Shown here: piece by piece, positions 23,612-34,954 of the stretch
Layout: every line of letters begins with the position of its first letter
Position numbering within the stretch: the stretch's first letter is position 1
Assembly (NCBI GenBank): GCA_014529385.2
Contig: CM043953.1
Location: forward strand, 88,590,342-88,654,341
Direction of reading: 5' to 3'
DNA: 64,000 bases
DNA from: Adiantum capillus-veneris
Lineage: Eukaryota; Streptophyta; Polypodiopsida; Polypodiales; Pteridaceae
Notes under the pieces: generated by a model
What the model was told of the DNA's origin: nothing
What the model saw: the letters and a program-made list of their open reading frames with translations, nothing else
Database searches by the model: none
Program-made: the position numbers and the translations under genes

Positions 23612-23624
23612 ATCTCCCACTTGG
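23612..23624 (-). promoter_or_regulatory. copia polypurine tract
   Basis: On the element strand it reads CCAAGTGGGAGAT directly before the LTR, the usual copia form; it would prime plus-strand DNA synthesis. Confidence 0.85.
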
Positions 23625-23842
23625 AGATTGATCTCCAAACCAAACCTGTGACTGCTTTCCATTCTGGCTTTTTATCCTTGAATTCCGATTGAAGATGAGC
23701 AAAAGCTCAACTTCTCCTTGTTGACCACCTTTGTAAACATGTCTGCAGGATTTTCACCTGTATGCACCTTTCATAGCTTTAGTTGTCCCTCTTCCAAAAG
23801 AGTGCGTATGAAGTGATATCTCACCTCAATGTACTTTGTCCT

Positions 23843-26698
23843 TCAATGAAAGGCTGAGTTCTTCGGAAGATGGATAGCGCTTTGGCTATCACTGTACAAG
23901 ACACAATTGTCTTGTTTGAATCCAAGCTCTTCTAAGAATCTGTGAAGCCACAAAATTTCTTTGCTTGCCTCCGTCATTGCTACATACTCTGCTTCCGTGG
24001 TAGAAAGTGAAACCACTTTCTGCAGCTTTGAAGCCCAACTTACTGTTGTGCCTCCAACCGTGAACACATAGCCAGTAGTGCTCCTTCGAGTATCTTTGTC
24101 ACCTGCCATATCTGCATCAGCATACCCTTCTAGAAAAATATCAGTTCCTCCAAAATACAAAGCATTTGTTGTTGTCCCTTTTAGATACCTAAGTATCCAC
24201 TTCATAGCTTGCCAATGCTCTTTACCTGGGTTGTCCATGAGCCTACTCACAACTCCCACTGCATGTGCAATGTCTGGCCTTGTCCAGACCATAGCATACA
24301 TTAGAGAACCTATCGCTGCAGCATATGGAACTTTAGACATATAGGCTATCTCCTCTTGTGTCTTTGGACACATATCCTTCGTTAGTTTAAAATGACCAGC
24401 CAAAGGTGTAGAAACTGGTTTTGCATTTTGCATTGCAAACCTTTCTAGTACCTTCTTGATGTAATCTTCTTGAGATAGCTTTATTGTCTTCTTCGTCCTG
24501 TCCCTTGATATTTTCATACCAAGTATCCTCTTTGCAACACCTAAATCTTTCATTGAAAAAGATTTGGACAGCTCCTCTTTTAGGTCTTTGATGTCCTGCA
24601 TGTTAGCACTTGCAATCAACATGTCATCAACATACAACATTAGGATGATGAATTTTCCATCTCCCAAATTCTCCGTGTAGACGGAGTGATCCGAGTTGCA
24701 TCTTGTGAATCCATGATCCAACATCCATCGATCAAACTTCAAGTACCATTGTCTTGATGCTTGCTTTAAACCATACAAGCTCTTCTTTAATCTGCAAACC
24801 ATTTTCTCCTTACCTTTTACTTCATACCCCTTTGGTTGAAGCATGTAGATTTCCTCCTCTAAGTCACCGTGAGGGAATTCCGTATTTACATCCATTTGCT
24901 CGAGATTTAGATCATGAGCAGCCACAAGGCTTAAGACAAGTTTAATTGAGTTCATTTTTACAACAGGAGAAAATATTTCATTGAAGTCAATACCTTTCTT
25001 TTGAGAAAAACCTTTTACCACAAGCCTAGACTTGTACCTTTTCTTCCCACCTTCTTCTTCCTTTAGCTTGTACACCCATTTGTTTTGAAGTGCCCGCTTA
25101 CCTTTAGGCAACTCAACCAACTCCCATGTTTGGTTGCGATATAGTGAGTCCATCTCCACTTGCATGCTCTTCGTCCATTCTTCTTTGGATTCATGTTGCA
25201 TAGCTTCTTCATATGATTCCGGCTCTCCAGAATCTGAGATCAAGAGATGGTTGAAGGAAGGAACAAACCTTTCTGGAGGTCTACTTTCTCTTGTAGATCT
25301 TCGGGGAATAGGTTGAGGCTCCTCATTTGGTTGACGTTGTTGCACATTGTCACCGTTTGCAGTCCTTGAGTTTTCACCGTTCTCAAACTCCATGTACTCA
25401 TCACCTGTTTCTTTTGTTTGTTTTCTTTCCAAGTAATCTTTGTACATATTTTGTTCGTTAAAAATTACATCCCTACTCCTTAAGATTTTACCATCTTCAG
25501 GATTCCATAGGCGATACCCAAAGTCTCCTTCTCCATAGCCAATGAAGAAACACTTTTTGGACTTTGCATCTAACTTTGATCTTAGGCTTCTATCTATGTG
25601 CATGAAAGCCTCACACCCAAACACTTTGAGAAATGCATAATTCACCGGTTTACCTGTCCATGCCTCTTCTGGAACTCCCCCATCCAATGCCGTTGAGGGT
25701 GACCGATTGATTAAGTACATAGACGTACTTACAGCTTCCGCCCAAAGCTCAAGCGGTAGGCCTGCATGTAGCCGCATGCTTCGTGCTCGTTCCATGATTG
25801 TCCTGTTCATCCTTTCCGAAATCCCATTTTGTTGAGGTGTCCTTGGGGTTGTCCTTTGCCTCCGAATGCCATTGCTAGAACAAAAGCTTTCAAAAGCTTG
25901 GCTCCAATATTCGCCTCCATTGTCGGATTTGAGGCATTTAACCTTGGTACCTGTTTCATTCTTCACAAAAGCTTTCCACCTTTGAAATATGGAAAATACA
26001 TCGGATTTATTCTTCATGACATAAACCCATGTTTTTCTAGTCGCAGGACCCCAAACATTAGAATGAACCAACTCAAGTTTTTTATTTTTTCTTTCATTTC
26101 CTGATTTTTGAAATCTTACCCTCTTTTGTTTACCATAAACACAATCTTCACAGAACTCTAAGTCCACTTCTTTCAAACCTGGTAGAAGCTTCTTTGTTTG
26201 AAGGATTTGCATTCCTTTGGCACTCATATGCCCAAGTCGGTAGTGCCACACCGCACTGTCAACTTCTGTAGTTGCTGCACAAGCTGAAGGTTGCGTGCTA
26301 ACAGTACACAAGTAAAGTGTACCGACTTTTTCACCCTTGGCAACCACCAAAGATCCCTTTGAGATCTTCCACCGTTTGTTTCTGAATGCAATGTTGTGAC
26401 CTTCATCGTCCAATTGTCCTGTAGAGATCAAATTTTTGCGAAGAGAAGGAACATGCCTAACATCTTTAAGCTTCCATTCATTTCCGTTAGCAGTTTTGAT
26501 AGAAACTGTACCTTTGCCGACAATCTCATAAGCTTCATCATCTCCCAAGTATACATACCCAAAATTACCTTTGGTGTAGTCTTGGAAATGTTGCTTGTGT
26601 GGTGTCGCATGGAATGAATCCTCGGAATCTACTATCCAGGAATTAGACACATTGTCTAATGAGATAATTAGAGCATCTTGCTCTACTTTAACTGCCAC
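23843..26698 (-). CDS. pol: copia polyprotein: protease, integrase, reverse transcriptase, RNase H
   Basis: Open for 951 codons. Domains in order: protease with WIVDSEDSFH (Gly of DSG replaced by Glu); the GAG_preINT zinc motif (WHYRLGHMS, C..C near CEDCVYGK); integrase core; reverse transcriptase with the catalytic YVDDMLIA; and RNase H with SWASKLQKVVSLSTTEAEY and YSDSQSAIHL. In the integrase the first acidic residue reads VHSNVWGPA, Asn for Asp, while KSDNGGEY and the Glu in QNGISERMN are kept. A TGA at 23843-23845 cuts the RNase H end, and homology continues to about 23660. The start is not a true ATG start: gag lies upstream in a neighbouring frame. Protease and integrase changes should make it inactive although RT looks whole. 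Confidence 0.93.
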   Translation of the reverse strand: MAVKVEQDALIISLDNVSNSWIVDSEDSFHATPHKQHFQDYTKGNFGYVYLGDDEAYEIVGKGTVSIKTANGNEWKLKDVRHVPSLRKNLISTGQLDDEGHNIAFRNKRWKISKGSLVVAKGEKVGTLYLCTVSTQPSACAATTEVDSAVWHYRLGHMSAKGMQILQTKKLLPGLKEVDLEFCEDCVYGKQKRVRFQKSGNERKNKKLELVHSNVWGPATRKTWVYVMKNKSDVFSIFQRWKAFVKNETGTKVKCLKSDNGGEYWSQAFESFCSSNGIRRQRTTPRTPQQNGISERMNRTIMERARSMRLHAGLPLELWAEAVSTSMYLINRSPSTALDGGVPEEAWTGKPVNYAFLKVFGCEAFMHIDRSLRSKLDAKSKKCFFIGYGEGDFGYRLWNPEDGKILRSRDVIFNEQNMYKDYLERKQTKETGDEYMEFENGENSRTANGDNVQQRQPNEEPQPIPRRSTRESRPPERFVPSFNHLLISDSGEPESYEEAMQHESKEEWTKSMQVEMDSLYRNQTWELVELPKGKRALQNKWVYKLKEEEGGKKRYKSRLVVKGFSQKKGIDFNEIFSPVVKMNSIKLVLSLVAAHDLNLEQMDVNTEFPHGDLEEEIYMLQPKGYEVKGKEKMVCRLKKSLYGLKQASRQWYLKFDRWMLDHGFTRCNSDHSVYTENLGDGKFIILMLYVDDMLIASANMQDIKDLKEELSKSFSMKDLGVAKRILGMKISRDRTKKTIKLSQEDYIKKVLERFAMQNAKPVSTPLAGHFKLTKDMCPKTQEEIAYMSKVPYAAAIGSLMYAMVWTRPDIAHAVGVVSRLMDNPGKEHWQAMKWILRYLKGTTTNALYFGGTDIFLEGYADADMAGDKDTRRSTTGYVFTVGGTTVSWASKLQKVVSLSTTEAEYVAMTEASKEILWLHRFLEELGFKQDNCVLYSDSQSAIHLPKNSAFH

Positions 26699-27498
26699 AT
26701 TGGCCTCCGATGTTGGTTTGTTGTCTTGAGACTCTGTCTCCTTCTTCTTCTTGGACCAACAATCCTTCTTGACGTGGCCCTTCTTGCCGCAGTTCCAACA
26801 TTCAAGAACTGACTTTGTGCGTGACTTGCAAGCCTTGAGTGATCATGACCCTTTTGGTTTTTGAACCTCTCCTTGAGCCTTCCTCTTGTTTCCACTGATA
26901 GTGCAGCACTTAATGATTCTCCTGTGCTTCTTCTTCGCATTTCCTCCCTTAGGAGAACACCCACAACATCATCAAACTTAAGAGTATTTGTGCCAGAGAT
27001 AGAATTACTTACAGCCATCACAAGGCTGTCCCAACTATCCGGTAGAGATGATAGTATAAGGAGAGCTCGCACTTCGTCATCGAAATTGATTTTCACTAAT
27101 CGAAGTTGACTTATGTTTGTGTTAAAGTCATTTAGGTGTTCTACAACTGAACCATTCTCTGCCATCTTTAGATTGAACAAGCGCTTCATAAGAAATACCT
27201 TATTGGATGCCGATGGTTTCTTGTAGAAGTCGTCAAGTGACTTCATCAAGTCCTCCGTGGTCTTCATCTCCGAAACATTGAAGGCCACCGTTGACGCCAA
27301 GCTTAACCGAATTGTTCCCAGTGCCTTTCAATCAAGGACAATCCATGCTTCATCTGCCATTGTTGCGGGCTTCTTCGCAAGACTGCTTAGTGGCAACTAG
27401 AGGTCCTTCTGGTAGAGATACTCTTCAATCTGCATCTTCCAATGTTGGTAGTTTTTGCCATTGAACTTCTCAATCTTGAGCTTCCCTTCCTCCGCCAT
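26683..27498 (-). pseudogene. gag: copia gag with zinc knuckle
   Basis: The natural start is the ATG at 27498 (MAEEGKLKIEKFNG..YQHWK), the usual copia gag opening. Two stops near 27400 and 27330 both fall where family members carry Trp or another single-step codon. From 27300 the UBN2-type gag region is open (LMKSLDDFYKK, NKVFLMKRLFNLKM, SLPDSWDSL). A frameshift near 26840 throws the zinc knuckle (CWNCGKKGHVKKDC, C-X2-C-X4-H-X4-C, near 26760-26800) into the pol frame. The gag would otherwise run directly into pol as one polyprotein, as in most copia elements. Confidence 0.88.
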
Positions 27499-27553
27499 AA
27501 CTCCCACTCAATTCAAGGAATCCTTTCCTTGAGATAATTTAGCTACGAGCAAA

Positions 27554-27569
27554 CCTTGCTCTGACACCA
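27554..27569 (-). promoter_or_regulatory. copia primer-binding site (initiator Met-tRNA type)
   Basis: On the element strand TGGTGTCAGAGCAAGG starts two bases after the LTR. It matches the plant copia TGGTATCAGAGC site with one change. Confidence 0.9.
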
Positions 27570-27571
27570 GT

Positions 27572-28358
27572 TGTTAGGAAATAAGACGTAGCTAAATAGA
27601 TAATTGAGTAGATTACTTAATGGAGAGAGACAGATTTATATACACGAGATTATAGAGTAGAGAGAGAGAGAGAGAGAGAGAGTACACACGATATACGTGG
27701 TCCACCCAATGTGGGCTACGTCCACGGGAAAGCAGCCACTCAATGGCTTTAGTACTTCAAAACAAGAAGTATTTTACAAAGGGATTATACCCTTAATGGA
27801 GCTTCCGCCTTGCTTCACTCTCACCACCTCACACTCACCTTCTTGCATCAACTTCACACTATGAAATGTGTGTAGAAATGGCCTCCTTTTATAGGCCAAA
27901 AGGGCTGCCCTCTCTTATGAGAGACAACCATGTGTAGCCGCCCTTGTGCGAATAAGTCCAAATTGGACCCTCCAATCCGCCCATGTGTGGCGGCCCTTGA
28001 GAAGACAAGTCCGCTTTTGAATTCGGCCACCGGCCACCGGCCATTGACTTCCGACCACCGGCCACCAGCCATTGACTACCGGCCACCGGCCAACCGACTG
28101 GTTGTTTTCCGACCACTTTCCGGCCATCGTCCGGCCATATTATTTCGGCGAAAAAGAATATTCCGGTGAAAAAAATGTCTCGGGGACCTCCGCCCCCGAG
28201 GCCTTTATAGTTGCCCCTGATTTTTGGTCGTGAAAATTTTGGTTTCTGGTGAGTGATTTTCCTTCACGCACGATGGCTTCTCCTCATAATGGGGGCCTTA
28301 CAAATGTGCGCTTTTACCACAGAAAATTACAAGAGTAAATCAGGCTCCATACTTAACA
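27572..28358 (-). repeat. copia 5' LTR
   Basis: Same features as the left LTR, with a TATA-like box on the minus strand at about 27885-27895. It is 26 bp shorter, mainly through one fewer minisatellite unit at 28024-28090. Confidence 0.96.
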
Positions 28359-28571
28359 GGGACACGGTATTTCAAGGGGTTAAGCTTATTGTTCAAGATC
28401 ATACGATCACCCTTGACTTCCAAGTTATAAACATGGACCGTGCTGATGTAGTTTTAGGATGGGAGTGGCTGCATGGTTTAGGAAACACATTGCACACTAG
28501 TTATAAACACAACTCCTTATCCTTTATGGCCAATGGTAAACATGTGCTTTTTCTTGGTGAGAAAAATATAC
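28359..28571 (+). pseudogene. pr: gypsy protease-like domain, second half
   Basis: Starts with the target duplication GGGAC and carries the domain's C-terminal part: QVINMDRADVVLGWEWL (the LGMQWL-type motif), then HNSLSFMANGK. It ends where the next LTR begins at 28572. It joins in frame with the first half at 22798. Confidence 0.82.
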
Positions 28572-28830
28572 TGAGGCGGTCCGGGGCGGACAACAAGAAG
28601 AGCAACCTCTAGACACCCTTCAAGGCTCCCGTGCTGCTCAATGGGGCTGGGGCACAACACAACACAAACCAAAACAACAAACCCACAGCCAAATCCCAAC
28701 TACACAAGGGGCACCACCTAGTTTAAGACCGAACTAGGACGCAAAAGAGGAGAATCATTAGAGCAACCCACAAACAAGCAAGGAATTTACACTAACCCTA
28801 ACACCAATGGAACACTCTCACACACTAAAA

Positions 28831-28896
<66 letters not shown>

Positions 28897-29837
28897 TAGT
28901 GCTCGGGCTGCTTTGAAACGTATCGGCAATGATCAAGCAAACACAACTATATATTTAAGAAAGAGAGAGAAAGGGGGAGGGGGTGCTTGTTGCATTAATA
29001 CCTTCTTACAAATCTGTCATGACAAATCAAAGTGAGATTAGTATTTGTTCAACATAGCTTGCGTAAATTTCACCACAACACATCACAAGAAAAGCCACCC
29101 CCAATCACTGTCTTAAAGCCAGGGGAGTCCTCTCCACCCTGTCGCCCTCTTACAATATGTGGGATTTATGGCTAGATTGATGACAACACGAGAGACAAGC
29201 TATCAAGAACTTAACAAAAAACACCAAGACACTTACGCATCATTGTTGTCCATTACTTCACGTTGGAAGGGAGACAAAGTATCCAAGCTTAGTCCAAATC
29301 CACCCTCCTTGATTCAGAAAATGTTGGGCTTACACTAGTAGGAGAAATGATAGATTTCCTACTCTCAATTGAATGATCACTCTCTCTCTTACAATGGCAT
29401 AGAGTTCCCTTGCTAATCCCCTATTACAACACATGCACATGCATAAGACAATGAGCTTCCACTCAAGAGCTCCTTCTAGAGAGGTTGAGCTTGGCTTCTC
29501 AAGCTATAGCATAGTGCTCTTGCTTATGGCTCCCCCTTTTGTGCTAGCTACACCCTCCTTTTATAGCAATTTTGAAGACTAGGGTTACTCCTCTAACCAT
29601 GGTTGGGTTAGATTTTCAGCAATTTATCTAATTTCTTTTGCTTGGAATTATCAAGAAGTTGGTGGGGAAAGAGAGAGGAGAGAAATGGAGGTGATAGGAC
29701 TTTTCATAGTGGGTTAGTGTTAGTAGAGTTAGTATTAATTTACAAATGGAATTGGATATTTACAATGGGAGTATCCATGTAGGATACAAATAAGGAAGAA
29801 AAACTCTTAAGAGGCAAGAAAAGGTGGATTTCTTACA
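28572..29837 (-). repeat. diverged LTR related to the first element's LTR
   Basis: Begins TGAGGCGGTCCGGGGCGG like the LTR at 5559 and ends near CTTACA. It has a TATA-like box on the minus strand at 29557-29567 and a (GA)n tract at 28834-28897. No coding region of its own lies next to it, so it is a solo or truncated LTR. I see no target duplication with these boundaries. Confidence 0.6.
28834..28897. repeat. (GA)n microsatellite within the LTR
   Basis: A GA tract of about 60 bp, interrupted once near the end. Confidence 0.95.
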
Positions 29838-29838
29838 A

Positions 29839-29965
29839 CTCTGTACCTCTTAACTATGCACGTCAGCCAGCTCTTTACACCATTACTATTTCCACGTCTC
29901 TTTTTCAAATATAGAAGACGGCTCTGTAGCTCTTAACTATGCACGTCAGCTAGCTCTTTGTCTTC
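29839..29965. repeat. 83-bp-spaced duplicated motif
   Basis: The segment CTCTGTA.CTCTTAACTATG plus CACGTCAGC.AGCTCTTT occurs at 29839 and again at 29922, just upstream of the transposase-like frame. Confidence 0.8.
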
Positions 29966-30111
29966 CCACTCTCTCGTTTTTCTGTCTCTCTCTAACTCTC
30001 TGTGTAGGAGCACATATTGCTGTTTTACTTTGTAGGCCTATCACACATCTATTGTTGTCATATATTGCTCTTGCTCTCTGTAGGCCTATCACCTCGCTCA
30101 ATCTCTCCCTC

Positions 30112-30846
30112 TCTACCATGGAGAAAGAATCTCACACTGTATGTGACTGCTCTCAGCCTCACTGTGAACTGTGTGCTAGGTATGCTGTTGATGCGGTCAA
30201 GGAATATCATGCTAGGAGAAAGAGGGAGCAGCGTGCTAAGAACAAGCTTGAGCAGGTAGCACGTGAGGAAGATAATGATCAAAATGGTGCTGATGATGCA
30301 AAGCGTCAAAGACTTTGCAATGACCTTGTTATTCTCTTCAATCGGCGTACAAAGGCCCTCGATGTTGCAACACGCTCAGATATTTTGTGCAAGTTTGTCA
30401 ATCATCCTTCTCTTGGAGACCTTGAAATGCCCAGGGCACAAACAACCTTCGTTGAAGCTATATGCAACACAATAGATGCAATCAAATTACCCAAGAGCGG
30501 ACAGGAGCTCTTTCTTAAAAGGTTCATCACCACAATGCTTATGAATGTTCAGTGTACATCTACCTCAAAAGTGAATGTTTCAGCTGCATCTAAGTTGCTA
30601 AATTTGCACAAGAGGAACTTCATAGATGCAAAGAATCGGTTGAGGGCAGCAGGTGATGGCAATTTGCCAATCTCTTTGTGTGCTCGACAGCCCATGGATC
30701 GTCATAACACCTGATGAGAAAGAGTTGATCTTCTCTTTTTGGATGTCTAACACTCGTGTTTCACCCAATAAGAAGGATGTGTGCAGAAAGCGTATTGGAA
30801 GAAATTCATATGTCAAACATCCTATGCATCTTCTTGAACAATCTCA
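30112..30846 (+). pseudogene. N-terminal exon of a DDE-like transposase family protein
   Basis: The frame opens with a Cys-rich start (VCDCSQPHCELC), then a basic helix (EYHARRKREQR) and a domain with AKRQ, LDVATRSDIL and NHPSL. A frameshift near 30690 moves to the neighbouring frame, which carries TRVSPNKKDVCRKRIG, a stretch I associate with this plant transposon family. The exon ends at LEQSQ, followed by GTAATA, a plausible splice donor. The same N-terminal domain recurs at 59720-59945. The rest of the protein is not found downstream, so this is a truncated copy. I cannot name the superfamily. Confidence 0.6.
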
Positions 30847-32469
30847 GGTAATAACTTGCTTCACTATATCCATTTTTGTTTTCTAATATTTGCATTCATG
30901 ACCTATATTCACTATAATTGGGCTGATAAGAGTAGATATGAAATCGGATATGAAGGAAGTTATAAATGGAAATAAGGGGAATCTGTATTTGGTCCTAGAC
31001 TAAGAGTAGATAAATATTGGATGTGAAGGAGAATATAAATGGAAACATACTTTTTAACATACGCGTATGTTTGCTGAAACATACGTTTGCAGACACATAC
31101 TTTCACACGTTGTGAGTAGGATGAAAACACACAGAACGCCTCTATAACGACCTAACACACACTCTTGGAAGGATACACACACACACTATGGGGCACCACT
31201 CGGCTTACACAACCCGCCTGGCCGAGACAGGGAACACACCGATGGAATGGGAGGAGAGAGACTATCCACTTGCCCACTCTACACAGAGACACACACACAA
31301 AAAAAACTCAGCTCAAAAGAGGAGGACTTCTGATAATTAGATACAAATGAGCTTGGGCCAAAACCAAAGGGCAAATAGCTCACACAAAATGGGTAAAATA
31401 TAACAGATACAATCACAAATTGGAGCAAAAGCTTCGCTCATAGGAGAAACTTACACATCAAAAATAGCAGAAAAGAGTGAGGAATTTGGCAAAATGGACA
31501 GCGCCATCACGTTTGGAACGGCCCAAAACCCCAGTCTACAATGTCAAAGTGCTCAAATCCGACCTCGGATGAGCAGTTTACGGCCAAAACAGGCTCCAAA
31601 AACTCCAAAAACACAGTTGCGGCTGTTCCTCCTCTCTTCTCCACGTTTTTTCTGGTCTTATCTCTTGTTTTTTAGTTCCCACACTTATCTTTATTACTTG
31701 GGCACCCTTGGCCTTTTAGATGACCTCAAACGGACCCCGAACAAGCCAAAAATTGACCTCGCAGTGCATAGTTGTCACCCTGCTGCACCCATCCTCACAC
31801 CTGGCACTCAACTTTTTTCAATAATGCATCCCGCCACCACGTGAAGTGGCCCCAAAATATGGTCCTCATGATGAACTCTCTGCATAGTTATCACAAGAAA
31901 ACACCCACGTCGTGTCCGTACTTATCCACGTGCAAGTATTGACCCCATTCGGCCTCCTGACGCCACTCGATGCCATCTGACGCACCTGCTTACCTCATGT
32001 CGTCGGACCGCGGATAGCTTCCTCGAGAATTTTTACGCGCTACCAACTCCTCATTATTATAGAAAAAACACACTGGTACTGGTAATGGTGAAAATCGATT
32101 CACTATGTACATCCTGTCCTACCTGTACACATGTGGGCCCCACGTAACCACCTGGCTCTGGAAAATGGGCAATCCTTTATTCGATGCACCATACATGTGT
32201 ATGTACATATGCGTAATCACTTGCTCCAAAAAACTCCTGACATAATTTGCCCATCCCCTCCTGACATAATTTGCTCATCACTGCTTTCTACCCTCCTATC
32301 ACCTCCAGGCTATTGAAGAAGCATTCTATATAGGGTTCTTCAACATCAATACTAACATTTTTGGCCCAACAATGCTGAACCTACATGCCAGGTACAAATC
32401 ACTACTAAAGATGCGAGAAACGATAAGATGAAGCAGCAGATCAAGGCCATGTCGGGGATGACATGAGCA
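30847..32469. other. no recognisable gene
   Basis: Mixed sequence without coherent frames; possibly the interior of an LTR element whose end is the purine tract at 32470. Confidence 0.4.
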
Positions 32470-32694
32470 AGGAGGGGGGGAGTGTTAGAAGCTGGACACA
32501 CCCCACGACATCTCACTACTGGGAGGAATATTATTTTTTGTAATTATTCATTCATTAAGGAACACCTGATTTTTCACCTTGTAATTATTGGGACTTACAG
32601 AAGTTTCCATATTGTATCCCAGTTTTGATAGTTAGATTGAGTAGATGGTTGATTTTGGAACTTTAGGGTTTGAGAAATTGTAAGGTATATATAC
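32470..32694 (+). repeat. possible polypurine tract and LTR start with TATA box
   Basis: AGGAGGGGGGGAG at 32470-32482 is directly followed by TGTTAGAAGC, a typical tract-LTR junction. A TATA-like box (GGTATATATACC) lies at 32684-32695. The LTR's right end and a coding region were not identified. Confidence 0.4.
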
Positions 32695-33793
32695 CACTTT
32701 TTGACCTTAATGAAAAACCTTTTTGTCATTTTAAAACAAGTTTTGAAGTCTGTGAGTGAGCGTACAGTGTACGAGAGAGAGAGTGTGAGCTTCATCTTGA
32801 CGCTACGTGTGCTCCGGTGGTCGGAATCTAGTGCAAAGAAGTACAGCGTGTTGCCCCCGACGAGAGCTACGCACCGATACCTACATTGCGCGCGTACGGT
32901 CCGGTTTTGCGAGCTCCTTCTACGAGCTTCATTGGTTGTTTGGGTGAGCATACGTTGTCCGATTTTGCATTGCAGCATATCCACGCGTTCACATTGAGTA
33001 GAACTACACATTAGGCACTTTAGATTTCGAAAACAAAGACCTGCAGATTTCGGCCAGATATCCTACGTGTTTCTGCACCAGTTGTTTTGGGTTGGGATTT
33101 TGGTTCTTAGACCTTAGGGAGAGTGACCTATTGGTATTAGTAGGGTCTCCTTCAAGTTCTATGGTGTTTCGATATTGTTTGATGGGTGTTCGGCTCTAGA
33201 AAGCATTGTAGGAAGTTTCCTCTTATGCACTCTTGAAGGCTGTGACTTAGACAATTGGTAGAGATCTCTGTAGGAATTAGTTAGGCGTCGGTGGAGTGTA
33301 GGTTGACACCTCATGCTTGCTTCCACGCGCCTGTGGGTCGAGCTTCGTCCTTAGCTGACATTACATGTTAGGTGAGTTCTCGTTGTGCTGACGTCCGTCG
33401 CGGCGTTTCCGTCCAACAACAGATGTTTGCCATGTGTGCAAGAATGGTGGGTGTGTAAGAGTGCTCAAAGGATGCACTTTCCCCCCCAAAAGGGAGGTGG
33501 ACAATTCTACAATTTTTGGCCTTCCATAACTCCTACATATAATCTTCAATTTGAGTGGAGATCATAGATCTGAAATCTACGTGTCGAGATTTTTCCAGGA
33601 TATGCTACATGATATTGTTTTACCTGCTAGATTTTAAATTCCATTTTGGGGAGAAACTTTGAATTCGAATAAACTAGTTGTTTTGCCTGTTTGAATTTAA
33701 AAGGTTTACTTTGGTTACTTTCTTAATACTAAAGGTTTGACTTCCTTCAAATGCCAAATAAAGAGGCTATCTAGACCCCATTCTCTTCCTAAT

Positions 33794-34500
33794 GGGCAAA
33801 TGGTAGAAAAAATGCAAAGGGACTTAAAAAATGCAATGGTCTTCAGAATCGACTTGTGTACTTCAAAAACGCAAACGGACTTAGATAAACAAAGTAAAAT
33901 AACGCAAACAGACTTTAAAAGCACACATAGACTTCAAAAACACAAACAAATTTCAAAACACAAATGGACTTTAATAGCGCACATAGATTTCAAAAACGCA
34001 AATGATCACGAAAAGGCAGTCTGTTAAGGATTGGTCCGTATTAGATCGATCCATTTAAGCAAACTACATGTACTAGATTATGGTTTGTATTGAATCTACG
34101 TACTTGCATTTTCATGTAGTTATGGATGTGTACTTATGTTGAACCCTAATATAGAGGCATTGACCAATAAAGACAATATTATTATCCGATGGTCTTGATC
34201 TCCGTGCACCTCTAGACCAAGGTGTGGAGGGATTGGGCATGGCTAGAGAATGTAAGGTTGCTAGAGCTAGCGGCAAATGGTAGAAAAATCACAAACGGAC
34301 TTTAGAAATGCAAATGGTCTTCAGAAACAACTTGTGTACTTCAAAAACAAGTCAAGGATGGATCCGTATTAGCTTGGTCTATTGAGGATCAATCCGTATT
34401 AGCTCCATCAATTCAAGTAAACGCATGTACTAGATTAGGGTTTGTACTAGATCTATGTATATGCATTGTAATGTAGTTATGGGTGTTACTTATAACAATA
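33794..34500. repeat. segmental tandem duplication, period about 477 bp
   Basis: A segment beginning GGCAAATGGTAGAAAAA starts at 33795 and again at 34272. Both copies continue through GTCTTCAGAA.C and GTACTTCAAAAAC to the ATGTAGTTATGG end. The first copy contains an expanded run of ACTTCAAAAACGCAAAC-like units at 33850-34010. Confidence 0.75.
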
Positions 34501-34954
34501 GTGATTTTTTCCTTTGTTGCATCATTGGTAGATAAATTATGGACGATAGGATGCATGTGCTTGTGTGCGTTGCAAGCATCAGATCTTTCAAAAACAAAAA
34601 ATCTGCATTCAACACATACGCAGTAACGGTCTCTTTTCCATAGAGAAACTACAAGACCTGTGTTATTGATCTCATGGTCCGAAGGCAGTAGATCAACCTA
34701 TGCAAGTAGATATTGCTCCAATTTGATCCTAGAGAAGACGATTATCAAACGAACAACCATTGACGGAGTCTACCCCACGAATATCTGATCCCACATTTCA
34801 AGAAGTTGAGATGGAGCAAATGTTAGATGCATTCTTTAACATGGATCCCATCATTGAAAACCTAGAAGTGGACAAACTTCAAGGCAACACTACAAACAAA
34901 CCTCAGTCATCCTGTTCATATTGATGACATGATAGCAACGATAAACAAGACGAG

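Larger units (their letters stand above)
22799..28358 (-). mobile_element. complete Ty1/copia LTR retrotransposon inserted in gypsy
   Basis: Two LTRs (22799-23611 and 27572-28358) both run from TGTTAGGAAATAAG to TACTTAACA on the plus strand. They are flanked by the direct repeat GGGAC at 22794-22798 and 28359-28363. Coding is on the minus strand in the copia order gag, protease, integrase, reverse transcriptase, RNase H. The LTRs differ by roughly 4-5 percent by eye plus one extra minisatellite unit in the left copy. The insertion splits the gypsy protease frame precisely. Confidence 0.97.
21404..28571 (+). mobile_element. Ty3/gypsy gag-protease region split by a copia insertion
   Basis: Gag begins at 21404 and the protease-like region is open up to 22798. 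It resumes in the same frame at 28359, after a complete copia element and one copy of the 5-bp target duplication, and stops where an unrelated LTR begins at 28572. Reverse transcriptase and integrase of this element are absent from the window. It is older than the copia insertion it contains. Confidence 0.85.

Noticed and set aside
28572-29837. Clean solo LTR with target duplication
   Set aside because: With the best boundaries the flanking bases do not match, so I only call a diverged LTR.
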